Shown here in pieces: positions 45,302 through 56,999 of a stretch of DNA of 64,000 nucleotides (the stretch's first letter is position 1; the number at the start of each line of letters is the position of its first letter). The stretch comes from Deroplatys truncata (Eukaryota; Arthropoda; Insecta; Mantodea; Mantidae). The position numbers were made by a program, and so were the translations under genes. Location of the stretch: the NCBI GenBank assembly GCA_030765065.1, contig CM060977.1:161705052-161769051 (forward strand). Direction: 5' to 3'. The notes under the pieces are model-generated. The model saw nothing but the letters and a program-made list of their open reading frames with translations, ran no database searches and was not told the DNA's origin.

Positions 45302-46238
45302 ACTTTCTCTACTGTGTATAGTAAGTAGGGAAAGTATTGTATTCCACCCAAAAATTCAATACAGAGATTTCACCGGAAGTACATGTTTTGAGACCCCCTG
45401 AATCCAAAAAAAGCATTTTTGGAAACATGTCCGTGTGTGTGTGTCTGTGAACAGCATAACTCAGAAACGAACAGTCGGATAAACACCAAACTTGGTATTT
45501 AGGTTCAGTATGTTCCAGAGATGCGACACGGGGGTTTTCAAGAAAATCCCCCCACCCCAGACTACCCTTTACATGGAGCATTTTTTGAAAATTTTAATTT
45601 TCTCAAAAATGGCTCTAACCGATTTTGATTAAAATATCATATGTTTAAGATATTTTCATGACAAATAAAATGTATATCTTGAATTTTCTGGGAATGTCTC
45701 CAAAAGTGTTCTTCATTGTGAACGACCTTTGCATAACTGGTAAACCATAAGAGATAAACAAAATTTTACTACACAAAATATGTAGATCACTTTAAAATAC
45801 ACAATTTATGTCATATACATTTTGAACCATTTTCATGATATTGCTTGTTATTCCCTTAAATTTTTCAATACTTATTTTCTCAAATGGGAATTCGTTATTC
45901 ATTTTTTTGTCTTGGATATGCAAAGAGTATTAATCTGTGGCAAAGAGAATGGTGCTGCACCTAGCAACCAGCTATTAAGAGATATGTCTATGCTTAAAGG
46001 CTACTGTATTTCTATATTGCCCTTGCAAATACAAAACAAGGAGAACTTAGTAGGCCTTAAGCCATAGTCAAATATTTTTAGAACTGGTCAGTATGTGTAA
46101 AATGTAATTCTCTTTGTATGTCAAAAGATCATTTCTGCAAATGTTTATCTCGATTAATATGAAATAGATGGAGAATAAAAGTTTGTAAAAATAGTTTGTA
46201 CAAGAGTAGAGAAAGTCATGCGAGTGTAACACGTCAGA
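45302..46238 (+). mobile_element. Family A repeat, long form (A14)
   Basis: Starts ACTTTCTCTACTGTG after a T run and ends GTAGAGAAAGTCATGCGAGTG, TAACACGTCAGA. It is about 80-120 bp longer than A1 because it carries both 3' modules found separately elsewhere: the GGTGCTGCACCTAGCAACC type and the GTCAAATATTTTTAGAACTGG type. Its right end touches a LINE fragment, having inserted in an A/T run at the LINE's 3' end. Confidence 0.7.
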
Positions 46239-46850
46239 TTTTTTAAACTCCATCCTACCCTCTACTAGTCTATTAAACTGATCCCAAGTCTTTCCTCTTT
46301 TAGCCGCCACTCTTTTAATCCCTTCTTCCCAGGTTATCCTTGGTCTTCCTTTCGGATTCTTTCCTAATGGTGTTGCTTCTAAAAATTGGCGTACTTTCCG
46401 GTCTGTAGCCATTCTTTTCACATGTCCATACCATGTAAACTGTCTTTCTTTTATCCTCGTATTTACCAATGGCACTTAAGAGTTCATCTCTTATCCTTTC
46501 ATTCCTTATTCTATCTTGTCGTGTCTTTCTGAATATTCTTCTTGAGCATTTCATTTGCATTGCATTCACCATGCTTAATCCACTTTTTGTTATTATCCAG
46601 CTTTCACTTCCATAGTTCTATAACTGTTTTATATACTTTAGTTTTTATCCTCTTATCTACTTCTTCTTTCCCAAAAACACATTTACTTAGTGTATAATAC
46701 GCTTTAGTAGCTTTCTCTACACGCTTTCTTATTTCTTCTTGTATTTTACCCATTTGGTTTACCACTATTCCAAAATACTCATAGCTTTCCACTTGCTATA
46801 ACTCTAACTGCCTTCCCTCTTTTTCTATCTTGACAGGAGAACTCTTGCTG
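46239..46850 (-). mobile_element. Non-LTR retrotransposon 3' fragment (LINE L2)
   Basis: Minus-strand translation in three frames gives the carboxy region of an insect LINE ORF2: ESYEYFGIVVNQMGKIQEEI and KATKAYYTLSKCVFGKEEVD (46,792-46,604), CSRRIFRKTRQDRIRNERIR (46,572-46,480), and WYGHVKRMATDRKVRQFLEA, GRPRITWEEGIKRVAAKRGK, TWDQFNRLVEGR (46,430-46,245). At least two frame changes. Only the 3' end of the element is present. Confidence 0.75.
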
Positions 46851-47934
46851 CTTAAATCTGTCCACTTTATTATTCATTACACTACAGCCACATACTACCA
46901 GCTAATGAGAAAACAATGCTCACTGCTACCAACTGCCAATTATAGTTCTGCTACCAAGATTGGGAAGAAGAAACCAGCAGTTCAATATATCACATTGTAG
47001 TGAGTCAGTATTCGATAGTACCCATCACTATTCCAAATAACCAGTAAAAAACTCAGAACTAATGCCAATGAATGCAAAGCAGGAGAAATAGCCCAAAATA
47101 CATGCGCTGGAAGATTCAATAAAATATGGTTAAAATACGGCAGATCTAGCAATCCTAAGTCTGACACAGCCATATAGATGGTCCACAGAGAGCATTCACT
47201 AGCTTTACATTTTACTACATATTATTGTAATCCTGGCTGATAAATTTTGACTCTTGCTCAAAAGTTATAAATAGTTAACACCAGAGTCCAGATTCTAATG
47301 AGTGTTGCATCATAGAATTGTTAACATGTACTAAATCCTTACCATGGATTAAAGATTATGAAAATGCGTATTTATTAGGTAATTGTAATTTTGTACAACT
47401 GTAATTGTATTTGGTAATTGTATGTGGATAAAAATCAACATTTTTAGGACAATTGTTTTTCAATTTTATATCGTTATTTTGCGATTTTCTTGACATTTGT
47501 GTCTTATTGGCAATTTTCTTGCATTTACATTGAGGATATAAAGAGTTTTACATCACTGAGATTTAACATAAGGATAACTTTTCAAATGTCAGAAGCTTCA
47601 CCATTCAACTGAGAAATAAGAGTAAACTTGTACATCCTTTAATCACATTCCTGTTTAATGGTTAATATGGAAAGGGTTGCTTGCAGATGGAGGGATGACT
47701 ATGGTCAAGGGAGTAGGTATAATTTATGATATGAATTCATGTCCCAAACTAGAGATGAGACAGGTCAGTTTTGTCCCTTTTAGCATTAATAAGTGCTTAC
47801 AGTCATGTCTCTTCATTCACTATGTTTTTTGTGTAATCCGAGAACTCAAAACAGTTAACACTAAAGTTTTGTAAGACCTGCTTGAAAAAGGATTACATAC
47901 TCTTAAAACAAGAGTATGGAACAAATCTATTTTT
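46851..47934. other. Intron stretch without recognised features
   Basis: No exon with matching phase and no repeat was recognised. Confidence 0.45.
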
Positions 47935-48749
47935 ACTTTCTCTATTATGTATAGTAAGTAGGGGAAGTACTGTATTCCACCCAAAAATTCTATACTGAGA
48001 TTTCACCGGAAATACATGTTTTGAGATCCCCCTGAATCCAAAAAAGCATTTTTGGAAACATGTCCGTGTGTGTGTCTGTGAACAGCATAACTCAGAAACA
48101 AACAGTCGGATAAACATCAAACTTGGTATTTAGGTTCAGATCTGCCAGAGATACGACACAAAGGTTTTCAAGAAAATCCCCCCCCCCCATCACAGATTAT
48201 CCTTTACATGGAACATTTTTTGAAAATTTTAATTTTCTCAAAAATGGCTCTTAATGATTTTGATTAAAATACCATATGTTTAAGATATTTTCATGACAAA
48301 TGAAATGTATATCTCGAATTTTCTGGGAATGTCTCCAAAAGTATTCTTCATTGTGAACGACTTTTGCATAACTAGTAAACCATAAGAGATAGACAAAATT
48401 AAAATACACAATTTATGTCATATACATTTTTTTTGTTGGGTGAACCATTTTCGAGATATTGCTTGTTACTCCCTTAAATTTTCCAATACTTATACTTTTT
48501 CTCAAATTCGTTATTCATTTTTTTTTTGTCCTGGTGATGCAAAAAGAAAGGAATACTCCACATAGCAACCACTTCATAAAATATTTGACTATCGCTTAAA
48601 GCCTACCAATTCCCCTTGCATCTACAAGAAAATTAGCAATAAGATTAACATCTCGATATCTTGATTAACACGAAGAATATGGAGAATAAGCGTTTGTAAG
48701 AATAGTTTGTACAAGAGTAGAGAAAGCCATGTGAGTGTAACACATCAGA
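47935..48749 (+). mobile_element. Family A repeat, full length (A15)
   Basis: Starts ACTTTCTCTATTATGTATAG after a T run and ends GTAGAGAAAGCCATGTGAGTG, TAACACATCAGA. A short GT microsatellite (48,065-48,080). A C run at 48,179-48,188 replaces the usual CCCCAC block. Confidence 0.7.
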
Positions 48750-48894
48750 TGTTTCTTTCTCTGGTTTATATTAGTGATTTTATAAATTTTTATTTATATC
48801 AGTGATGGTAGCACAAATTACCATTTTATTTGGAAAGTATCCAACTGTGCATTGCATCTTAAACACTTCTGGTACTGAAGGCCCCCCCCCCCCA

Positions 48895-49085
48895 CAACTT
48901 TCAACAAGTTACCTCTTATCGGTAGTGCCTTACCAAAATTAGCCCTAAAATCTTACAAAATGTCAGTCGTGCATTTTGTCCTTTCAATTATGTGGACCCA
49001 TATGGTAGTTGCAGATCTTTCCTCTACATTAAAGATGCTTGTATTCATCATTCCAAATTATTGACTGATAAAAAACTAAATTCTT
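48895..49085. repeat. Repeat E, copy 1
   Basis: Shares with 56,615-56,815, in the same orientation, the words CAACAAGTTACCTCTTATC, GTGCATTTTGTC, TGTGGACCCATATGGTAG, ATTAAAGATGCTTGTA and GACTGATAAAAAACTAAAT. This is a diverged duplicate or dispersed repeat of unknown nature. Confidence 0.5.
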
Positions 49086-49260
49086 AGTATAGTTATTAAC
49101 TAGTTAATTATCTTGTCATGCTTTATGAAAAAGAAAGAAAATAACAGTGTACTCAAAATAAAATGCCATTGGCACTAATACCTCAGCTTTTTATTTGTTT
49201 AATATACTTGAACAAAAAAGAAAATATCATATTTCCCAGTATTGACTCCAGGAGGTATGT

Positions 49261-49550
49261 GTCATCCTCTATGGTCTAGGGGTACCATGCTAGCCTCTAG
49301 TTCCCAAGGTCATGGATTCAAACCTGGTGCAGGTCAATGGATTTTCTTGAGTGTAAAAATCCTTAGCATGGCTTCCTTTGGAAGGGAAGTAAACCTGGTG
49401 ATCCCATGTCATAGATTTACAGCACGTAAAAGAACCTCAAGCCTGATAAAGAGGCCTCTGAGCAAAATTTCTGGTCTTTCACGACCAATATAGAATGGGA
49501 TGCTAAGAATCATAGCACTTAAAGGGTGTACATAAATAAATAAAAAAACA
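49261..49550 (+). mobile_element. tRNA-derived SINE, full length
   Basis: A box around GTCTAGGGGTACCATGC and B box GGTCATGGATTCAAACCTGG. The body has TTAGCATGGCTTCCTTTGG, GTAAAAGAACCTCAAGCCTG and GGCCTCTGAGCAAAATTTCT. The tail is CATAAATAAATAAAAAAAC. Very similar to the copy at 62,620. The frame at 49,242-49,493 is a by-product. Confidence 0.85.
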
Positions 49551-49670
49551 AAAACAGGAGTTCTGCACTACAATTGAGCATTTTAGTTTAGTCTTACAGT
49601 TATTTATTCCAAATCACATTACTGCATCATAATTTTTAAAGATAGCTGTGAGAAAGTATTATGTGGTGGC

Positions 49671-49705
<35 letters not shown>

Positions 49706-52700
49706 AAAGCAAACAGCCTCAAATGTTATTTATAATTTTAGTGGGGGTGCTAATATTGACCTAGCCATGTTGCTGGTGCATGACAGTAAATGTGCACTAT
49801 ATCTCATTTATTGCCGGGAGGTAGCTTGGTTTTTAAGGCAGCTGGCTCCACACCAAAGAGTGCAGGATAATTTCATCTCTGGCACTCCATCATTACAGTC
49901 AGAACTATGTTTGAAAGTTAATTTTGGAGCTTGTTTTCTTATAAACTTTTGCAGTATGAAGTGTAGGGGAGGCTGGGCAAAAGAAATATGGTAACTTTAA
50001 AACTGTTGTTTTTCCTTTTTAAGCAACTATTGTTTAATTATAAAATGAAAATATCCTAAATATTTCCCAGTACCATTATATTTTAAATGTCCCAAGGCAT
50101 GTGATGGAAGATGAAGCACAGTCAGTTCATATAATCTGTTAGTGATGAGTTTCCTTAATATTTTGGCCAGCATGAAATTAATTCAGAAGAATTTGGTCTT
50201 CAGTTTAGATTTACCACCACAAGATACCCTCAAGAGAAGATCCAGTGCTCCATCATAATACTGAAGTCATGCCTCTGACATCTTCATTCAGATGTTGAAT
50301 GAATATGGAGGCAACGTGCTATTGAATTATTTCCCAGCATTGCTAAAATTTAAATGATTCTGCTTTCTTTTTCTTTGTCTGATTCACATAAATCACTAAT
50401 TATTTGCCTGTAATTTCTCATAGGATCGGAACTTGAATTATTATTATTGTTATTATTATTATTTTTTTTTAATTTCTTTTTTCATTTATGATTCAATTAA
50501 TAAACAACAGTAATAAATGCAAAGCACGATACTTTTAGTATGCACCATTAAATATAATTGCTTCTTGAGGGTGATGTAAATAATAATACTCAAGGCATAG
50601 TTTTCCATTGTTACTCTGAACAATGTACATTGTTGTTCTTAGATCTTGTGAGCAATCAGGGACTTTTCTTTTGTTTGGTTTTAATGAAACTCTTTTTTTT
50701 AACTCATTTATTATATGCTGCTGCACAAGATCCTGTTGAGACTTAGTGCACAGAAAGTGCAGATATTGTTCCCAACTAAGTTAGAAGCTCCTCTGAGATT
50801 TTGCTTATAGGTTAATGAAGTGAAGATGATATAATGAATGCAAATAGCACTGCAGTCCAAATGTAATAGCTCCCTGTTGGCTTGCCCATATTGTCACACT
50901 TGGACATTCACACTTACACCAGTTTAATATTACTAGAGGTATAGCTCAAAAGAAATAATAAGGAGAACAGAGGCTAGAGTAAATAAAAACCAATAATGTA
51001 TCAATTTCCCTTACAGTTTACTATTGGATTATGAAAATATTTTTACTTTGGCAATTTATTAAGTTACTGTGTTTTTGCTGATGTACGGAACTGGGCTGTC
51101 AGTAATTTCCAAGTCCAAATGGAAACATTTGAAACAGTATGTATCAGAGAATAAATCACACAGAAATGTGGCTAGGAACCATCTTCAAGATGGGTTTTGT
51201 TGAAGCTGCCAGAACAGGTGTGAAGGTTATAAACAACTTTGATCTGTGTATTAATTTAATGAACTATATCATTAATAGCTAATCTCTACAGAACAAAATA
51301 ACTGGGGAAGTACAACTGCTACATTTGTTATGCTGAGCTATGTACTTGAAAACATGGATTTAAAAGTCATTACTGCATGAAGTACAAAGCAGGAGACAAA
51401 GAATTATATTTATGCATATTTGCATTATCAGTTTTCCTCTACAAAATTTACTGAAGTTGAGTCTGAATATTATTCCCACTTACAAAATAAAAGTGAAGCT
51501 AATCCATAAAATGATATTTATCCTAGCTTCTATATATAAAAATATATATCTAAAGAACTTAGTTGCACGAACATCCAATTGCTATAGAGTTCATGTTGTT
51601 AAATATTAATTTTCTGAAAGCACCTCATTTATTACAATATTGGATGGCCATGTATTCACTATAGTTATAGAAATCCCATAATTGTCATTGTCTTCTTTAG
51701 GCTTAGCCCAATATATATTCTCTGGTGCAAGGACATTTTGAAATCCAAGGTGTTTTATTTTTCTCTGAGCACAAAGTTTAGATCAGAAAGTTTTAAAACC
51801 ATTTTTAATTCGCTTACACATTTCCAAAGAACTTTATAAAATGTTGCAATAATTAATTATTGTAGCAGTGTAAAAGTTTGCTTTTTCTATCTTCATATGC
51901 AATTTAATGATTCCAAAGCAATATAGGATAATATTAAATTATGACATGCATGCATGTTCTCACCTCCTTAAGCTGCAGTATATATTTAACTGCAATTCAT
52001 GCTTAAATATATACATAAAGATATTTTTTCAGTACTGCACTGGTTAATGTTTTATCTTCTTTAATGCTGACAGTGGAATTAAGCCAAAAGCTGTCACAAG
52101 ACACCCACTCCCTACTAGAAAGTTTCAAGTGTGCAGAGTTTGGTGACCTTGTATATTGCCTTTTCTTTTTGTTTATGTCATAAAGGAGTTGTGAGCATTT
52201 CAAAGCACATGGTGAGTGAGCTGTTCCAAGTTTTGTTTGAAACTGTTGATTTAGATGTCAGGCAGGCTATTGGGCAGGGCTCAATGCCAAGGACTGGCTC
52301 TGGAAATAACCTGAGATTCCTGGTTTACTGCTTCCCATGTACTCTCTGTGTGGGAAGCTGCACTGGGAGCAACAGCGGTTTAAGACTGTCTTAGTACAAG
52401 ATGAACTCTAGAAAATACTTTTCAAATAAGTTCAATCCCCATTTTTGTAAAACTGCTGTTGAATGTTTCAAAGCTAATGACTCAACCAGAAAAATAAATT
52501 GTTTTCTCTCTTTTTTTCCACTCCACTTCTGGAATTGATTACTTGGCATATAATGCTTGCAGTGGACCTCTATGATCCTAGATATTCCAGTTTAATTAAA
52601 ATATACGCATTTCTAAGAATCATACACTGTGGTTTACTTAAATTCTGTAGTATGTAATTAACGGTATTTGTATCCCTTCCTTTCCTACCATATATTAATT

Positions 52701-53094
52701 AGTGAATAAGATATTGGTAGGTACCATTTTAAATTGCCAATAATTAAATAAATAAAATTACTGAAAATAAAAATCTAGTTAATGCTAACTAGCATCACAG
52801 TTGATATCTGCTTCATATATAATTACATTGATAGGTATACTATCCTAGAAATATTAGTTATTTTAAAAAATTTATTTTATGTTTATTCCTATTTTAGAAA
52901 AGCTGTGAGAAAAGGATATATGACATTTAGCAACACCAGCAAAACTACCACCACTACTCCTCCTTCTCCTCCTCCTACTTTTGAAATGGTATATAATAGA
53001 GAAAGTACTGAAACTTATGTATTCACTCACACTTCTTTTTGTATATTGATAAGAGAACTAAGTAACTTGCCTCAACTGAAAACCTAATCCAACT
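49551..53094. other. Long intron stretch, no exon supported
   Basis: Contains a poly(A) run (49,674-49,701), an ATT/T tract (50,438-50,475) and AT-rich unique-looking sequence. A T-rich AG near 52,875-52,898 precedes a Thr/Pro simple-sequence frame, but its phase does not fit the neighbouring exons. Otherwise no coding signal was seen. Confidence 0.45.
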
Positions 53095-53099
53095 AACTT

Positions 53100-54170
53100 C
53101 ACAAAAATGGCTGGAAAAAGTTTGAGATGGTTGTGGAGGCAAAAATGATGTATGGTATAGAAATATGGGGATTAGATAGAGGATGGGAATGTATAGATGT
53201 GGTGCACAGGATGTTTTGTAGAGAAATACTAGGGCTACCGAAGTCAATTATAAGACAGGCAGCACAATCAGAGATGGGCAGGGTGCCAACTAAGGGGAAG
53301 ATAATGGAAAGAGCTTTGGTTCAGAATTTTAAATCTAGGAAAAAGTAATGTGTTAAGACAATGTATTGAATACCAAGAGAATAGCTTAATGAATGATGGA
53401 TGGGTAAGTAAATTACGGAATATTTTGGAGAAAAATGGGTTAGGAGATATATGGAGAAGGAGAGAAAATAACGTAAAACATTTTTGGAAAAAGGCAAGGA
53501 AAAGACTGGAAGATATAGAAATACAAATCATGTTCAGTGAGATTGCAGAAAAGAGCTCATTAGTTTATTATAGGCCAATGAAAAATACATGGGGTAGGGA
53601 AAAATATATAGACATAGTAAATAAAGAAGAGAGAGAATCTATTGCAAGGTTAAGAACCGGAGCATGGAGGCTAAAAGGGCTAAGACAGGGTATTCCTCAG
53701 AACCAATGTCCTATATGTGGTGGTAATGAAGACATTGAACACATAGTATTTAAGTGCCAAGGAACAGAAAATTGGAGAAAAGAATTTTTTATTAAGAAGT
53801 GGTTGAAGGGGGATAGAAATACACTTATAATTGAAATGATATGCAAGGACGCTAGAAGCATTGGACAGTTTTTGTGTAAAGTAAAAACTAAATGTCTTTG
53901 GACAGTGGAAAGAGAAAAGTAAGAGGTAGTGCATCTTACTTTGAATGGAAAACTATAGTGAATGTGTGATGGTTAAGAAATCAATAAATGAAAAGTGAAA
54001 AAAAAAAAGTGGAAATGGGACATGAAAAAAAAAACTGAAAAAAGAGCAAGATAATTTAGTGACAAGAATGTGTAAAATGTAAATAAACTGTAGTGATTGT
54101 CTACTGAATAAGTGACCAGGGTCAAAATGCAGTAGACAATCAAATTTGTAAAACTCTTAGCACAATAAAT
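53100..54170 (+). mobile_element. Non-LTR retrotransposon 3' part (LINE L3)
   Basis: Coding pieces at 53,127-53,345 (AKMMYGIEIWGLDRGWECID, FCREILGLPKS, AAQSEMGRVPTKGKIMERAL) and 53,350-53,922 (LRQCIEYQ, FWKKARKRLEDIEIQ, then the zinc knuckle CPICGGNEDIEHIVFKC at about 53,708-53,758). This is the part of LINE ORF2 after the reverse transcriptase. One frame break near 53,345. The 3' non-coding end contains a GTAGACAATCA-type word repeated and ends near CTTAGCACAATAAATAC. 5'-truncated. Copy L4 at 57.0-57.7 kb is its inverted relative. Confidence 0.85.
53350..53922 (+). pseudogene. LINE ORF2 carboxy-terminal region with CCHC-like knuckle
   Basis: An open frame of 190 codons ending in a normal-looking stop after CLWTVEREK. 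The Cys-X2-Cys-X7-His-X4-Cys arrangement within QCPICGGNEDIEHIVFKC fits the zinc-binding segment following reverse transcriptases in many insect LINEs. It is well preserved for a fragment, suggesting a fairly recent insertion. No reverse transcriptase or endonuclease domain is present, so it is not functional. Confidence 0.8.
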
Positions 54171-55165
54171 ACTAGAGGTCAAAAGTAGACATTTACAAAT
54201 CAGAACAAGAATATTTATTAAAAGCACAAAATCAGTAGACAAATACCAGTTGTTTTGTTGAGGTTATTGTAATGTTTGACCAACTTGAAAAGCGAGGAAA
54301 GCTGCATCAGTAAAGGATTTAATAATTAAAAGGTTCAGTGGATGAAGATTTTAATTTTGTGATGTTTGTCATAAATACCTGAAATGATATCAGTTCTAAC
54401 TATAGATTTTTGTTACTGGTGCAAACAATATTCTACATTCTATAGTCTAAAAGTTTATGATTTAATTCAAGGCTGTTGAAACATATGCCACTCTTGAATC
54501 AAAGGTCCCTGCTGCGAAAATAACTACAGTGAACTCTGCAGTAGTAAGTTTGCCTTTGTGGTAGGAAGAGAGAGGCATGAGGGTGGAGAGGATGCAAGGG
54601 GGCATTGGTCTTTTGAAGTACGGATAAAACAATGTGAGGTACATGTGCTCATATCCAAGAGATGTTTGGAAAAATAGTTTACAGCAGTCATTTAGTTTTC
54701 ATACTATCTGCACTGAACACACACACAGTAATGGCAGAACAGAGACTTGGCGAGTTGCCCAAGTAGCAAGTGGGACTATCTCTGGCTAGTCAAACATTGC
54801 ATCCAGTCAGTCAGTCAGTGGCCACAGATGTGGAGTAACATCATATAATGGTACCAGCCATATGGAGCAATGTAAACAGTCACAAAAAGAAAAAAAGAAA
54901 ATGTGTAACAGTTGAAAGAAACCTCTATGTTGTTATAACATAATGACAAACATTTTCAACAAATGTTTTGAACACTAGACATAACACTTATATAAATATA
55001 CATAATTTCTTTAGATTTTTCAGAAAATGCCACTTTCGGTTCTGAATATTGATTTAAGCATGGTATATCCTGTGTGTCTGCAAAAGCTATAAGTAACTTC
55101 TTATTTGTGGCATTTCTTAAACTTGAAAACACAATTATAGTTAAATTTTCCAAACTATTCTCATA
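54171..55165. other. Intron stretch without recognised features, upstream of the hydrophobic exon
   Basis: Contains a CAGT tandem (54,800-54,822) and otherwise unremarkable sequence. If 55,166 is a first exon, its promoter should lie in this interval; I see no clear TATA box. Confidence 0.4.
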
Positions 55166-55367
55166 ATGGCTGTGGCAGACTGCATTAAAATAGAAAATGA
55201 AAAGAAGTTGGAAGACAAGAACAATAATTTTAATTTTGGAGGTATATTACTCATATTGCTCCTGGTTATGGTACTATTGGTTTTGGCCTGGATATTCTTT
55301 CCAAGCTTGCCTGGAATGGCCATCTTGTTGCTTGCCTACCTTGCATTTGGTTATGGTAACCGGTCAG
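55166..55367 (+). CDS. Candidate alternative first exon with membrane segment
   Basis: ATAATGG at 55,163-55,169 is a good insect start context. The frame runs 67 codons to TCAG/GTAAGT, ending in phase 1, exactly the phase of the acceptor at 59,291. The peptide starts MAVADCIKIENEKKLEDKNN, followed by GGILLILLLVMVLLVLAWIF (about residues 25-44) and, after PSLPG, MAILLLAYLAFGYG (about 50-63). This makes one long or two hairpin-like membrane segments. The charged amino end would be on one side and the Ser-rich exon 59,291 on the other. Alternatively GTGGCAG at 55,172-55,178 is an acceptor and the piece is an internal exon, also phase 1. A transcript is needed to decide. Confidence 0.62.
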
Positions 55368-56238
55368 GTAAGTAACTTTCATTGCAAGTGTTAGTACTTC
55401 TGTGAAAAGCAGCTCTTTAACATTTGCAAATATTAATGGCAAATATGTGGCATGCAACAGACTTTGTTAGTTTTTACAGATTATTTGTTTTTCAGAAACT
55501 AGGCAGGAAACAATAAAGTTTGGATACATAGAGCTTAGATTTACTTGACATTATTCTTCTGAGAATAAGGGAACACTTTGGGAAAAACATCATTTAATTA
55601 AAATTAACAGTTATGTGGCAGCTTAACTTACATTAGATTAACTTTGGAGTGATTCCTGTTGTAAGGTCATTTATTATTCATAACAAAAAATATTCATTCT
55701 GTGGTGTATTGTACCTAATTATGTACAGGGTGAGGGGAAAAAAGTTCCAATGAATTCAACTCATTACAGAATCAAATATATTTCATATATATATATTTCC
55801 ATACACAACTTTTTAATTTTTTTTATAATATGAACATTGACTCATTAATATTATAAAATGAAAAATAACTTAACAGTTAATAGTGCTTCTCTGTTCAGCA
55901 TTTAAGAAATGCATCTCTTCATGATGTTCAAAAATGCTGGGAATTAGCTTTAGAATTATGCATGGTAGGTACCCATTTAAAACCTTTTCTTCCTTCAACC
56001 TAAAAAAATAACGTGAAATATCTTTAATGGGCCTCTTCATGGGTTTGAATGATGCAAACACAATCATTTCTTTATAGTTAGTAAGCATGAAATCTTATGC
56101 ACTGAAATAAACAAAATTTGTTCTTCTTAATGGGAAATGATGCAGATAAATTAATCCATAGTACCATTGGTGAACAACAACATAATAATTTACCAGATAT
56201 GTTTTAACATTCATGTTCAATGAGTTTCTCTTGAGGAG
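55368..56238. other. Intron stretch without recognised features
   Basis: AT-rich; short TATA microsatellite near 55,785. No gene supported. Confidence 0.45.
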
Positions 56239-56815
56239 CTAGTTCATTGTACAGTATAGATGGAAAGTTCCACTACATCTACATTCAATGTTATTTTTCT
56301 TTTCTTTCAAAACAAAGTTGAATGGAAATGTACCCGAATCTGGGACCTCAGAATGTGTTCCTCCACGAGTGGAAATGAATATGGTGCCATATTCAAAAAT
56401 GCATTTTGTGAAGTGTTGTTGGCATCCCTTCTTAGAAGGTGATGCATCAGGTTTTAAATCATTATCATCCATTACATAATGGATCATCATGGGTGCCAAG
56501 GCTTGTATTCTTGTTGATTTCATCAGTGATGCAGCACAAGCTTGCAGTTAAGTTTGAGGTTTCCCCAGTTGTACTATCGTATATTTAACACTTTCAATAA
56601 TGAAAGCTGTTTTAAGCTTTTTTTCCCATTTTAACAAGTAGCCTCTCATCAGTGATGCCACACTAAAATGAGCCTTAAAAGTTTGCATGATGTTACTCTG
56701 CATTTTCCAGTATGTGAGCACTTGTGGAACCATATGGCAGCTTTCTGTCACATTAAAGATGCTTGTAATCAATGTCTCGAATGACTGACTGCCAAACTAA
56801 ACTCTTAGCACACTG
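56239..56815 (-). pseudogene. Unidentified coding-like relic overlapping repeat E, copy 2
   Basis: Two adjoining minus-strand frames, 56,772-56,548 (74 codons) and 56,523-56,239 (94 codons), look protein-like: SCHMVPQVLTYWKMQSNIMQ, ALAPMMIHYVMDDNDLKPDA, FTKCIFEYGTIFISTRGGTH. The segment 56,615-56,815 matches 48,895-49,085. I do not recognise the family. It may be a broken multicopy element rather than a host gene. Confidence 0.35.
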
Positions 56816-56999
56816 GTTTGTTACTTGCAGTGCATTTTTGTAGTTTCTGAGCATTATCAGCTTAATTCTTCTACTTAAAGTTGTACTAGAGAAATGAAAA
56901 ATAGGAATACTGGAACTTTTCAATCACATTGCACACTGGATGACTAGATGCAGTTTCTAGTGACAAAACATTTAAGGAGTTTAAAACTTAGTATGAGTA

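Noticed and set aside
46068-46475. 135-codon frame continuing from a LINE tail into family A
   Set aside because: The first part is genuine LINE coding. The second is accidental read-through into the inserted family A copy A14.
52899-53085. Possible exon with a Thr/Pro-rich peptide behind a good T-rich AG
   Set aside because: The open frame needs an incoming phase 2, whereas every neighbouring host exon is phase 1. The coding appearance comes from an ACC/CCT simple repeat. Without transcript evidence it is not supported.
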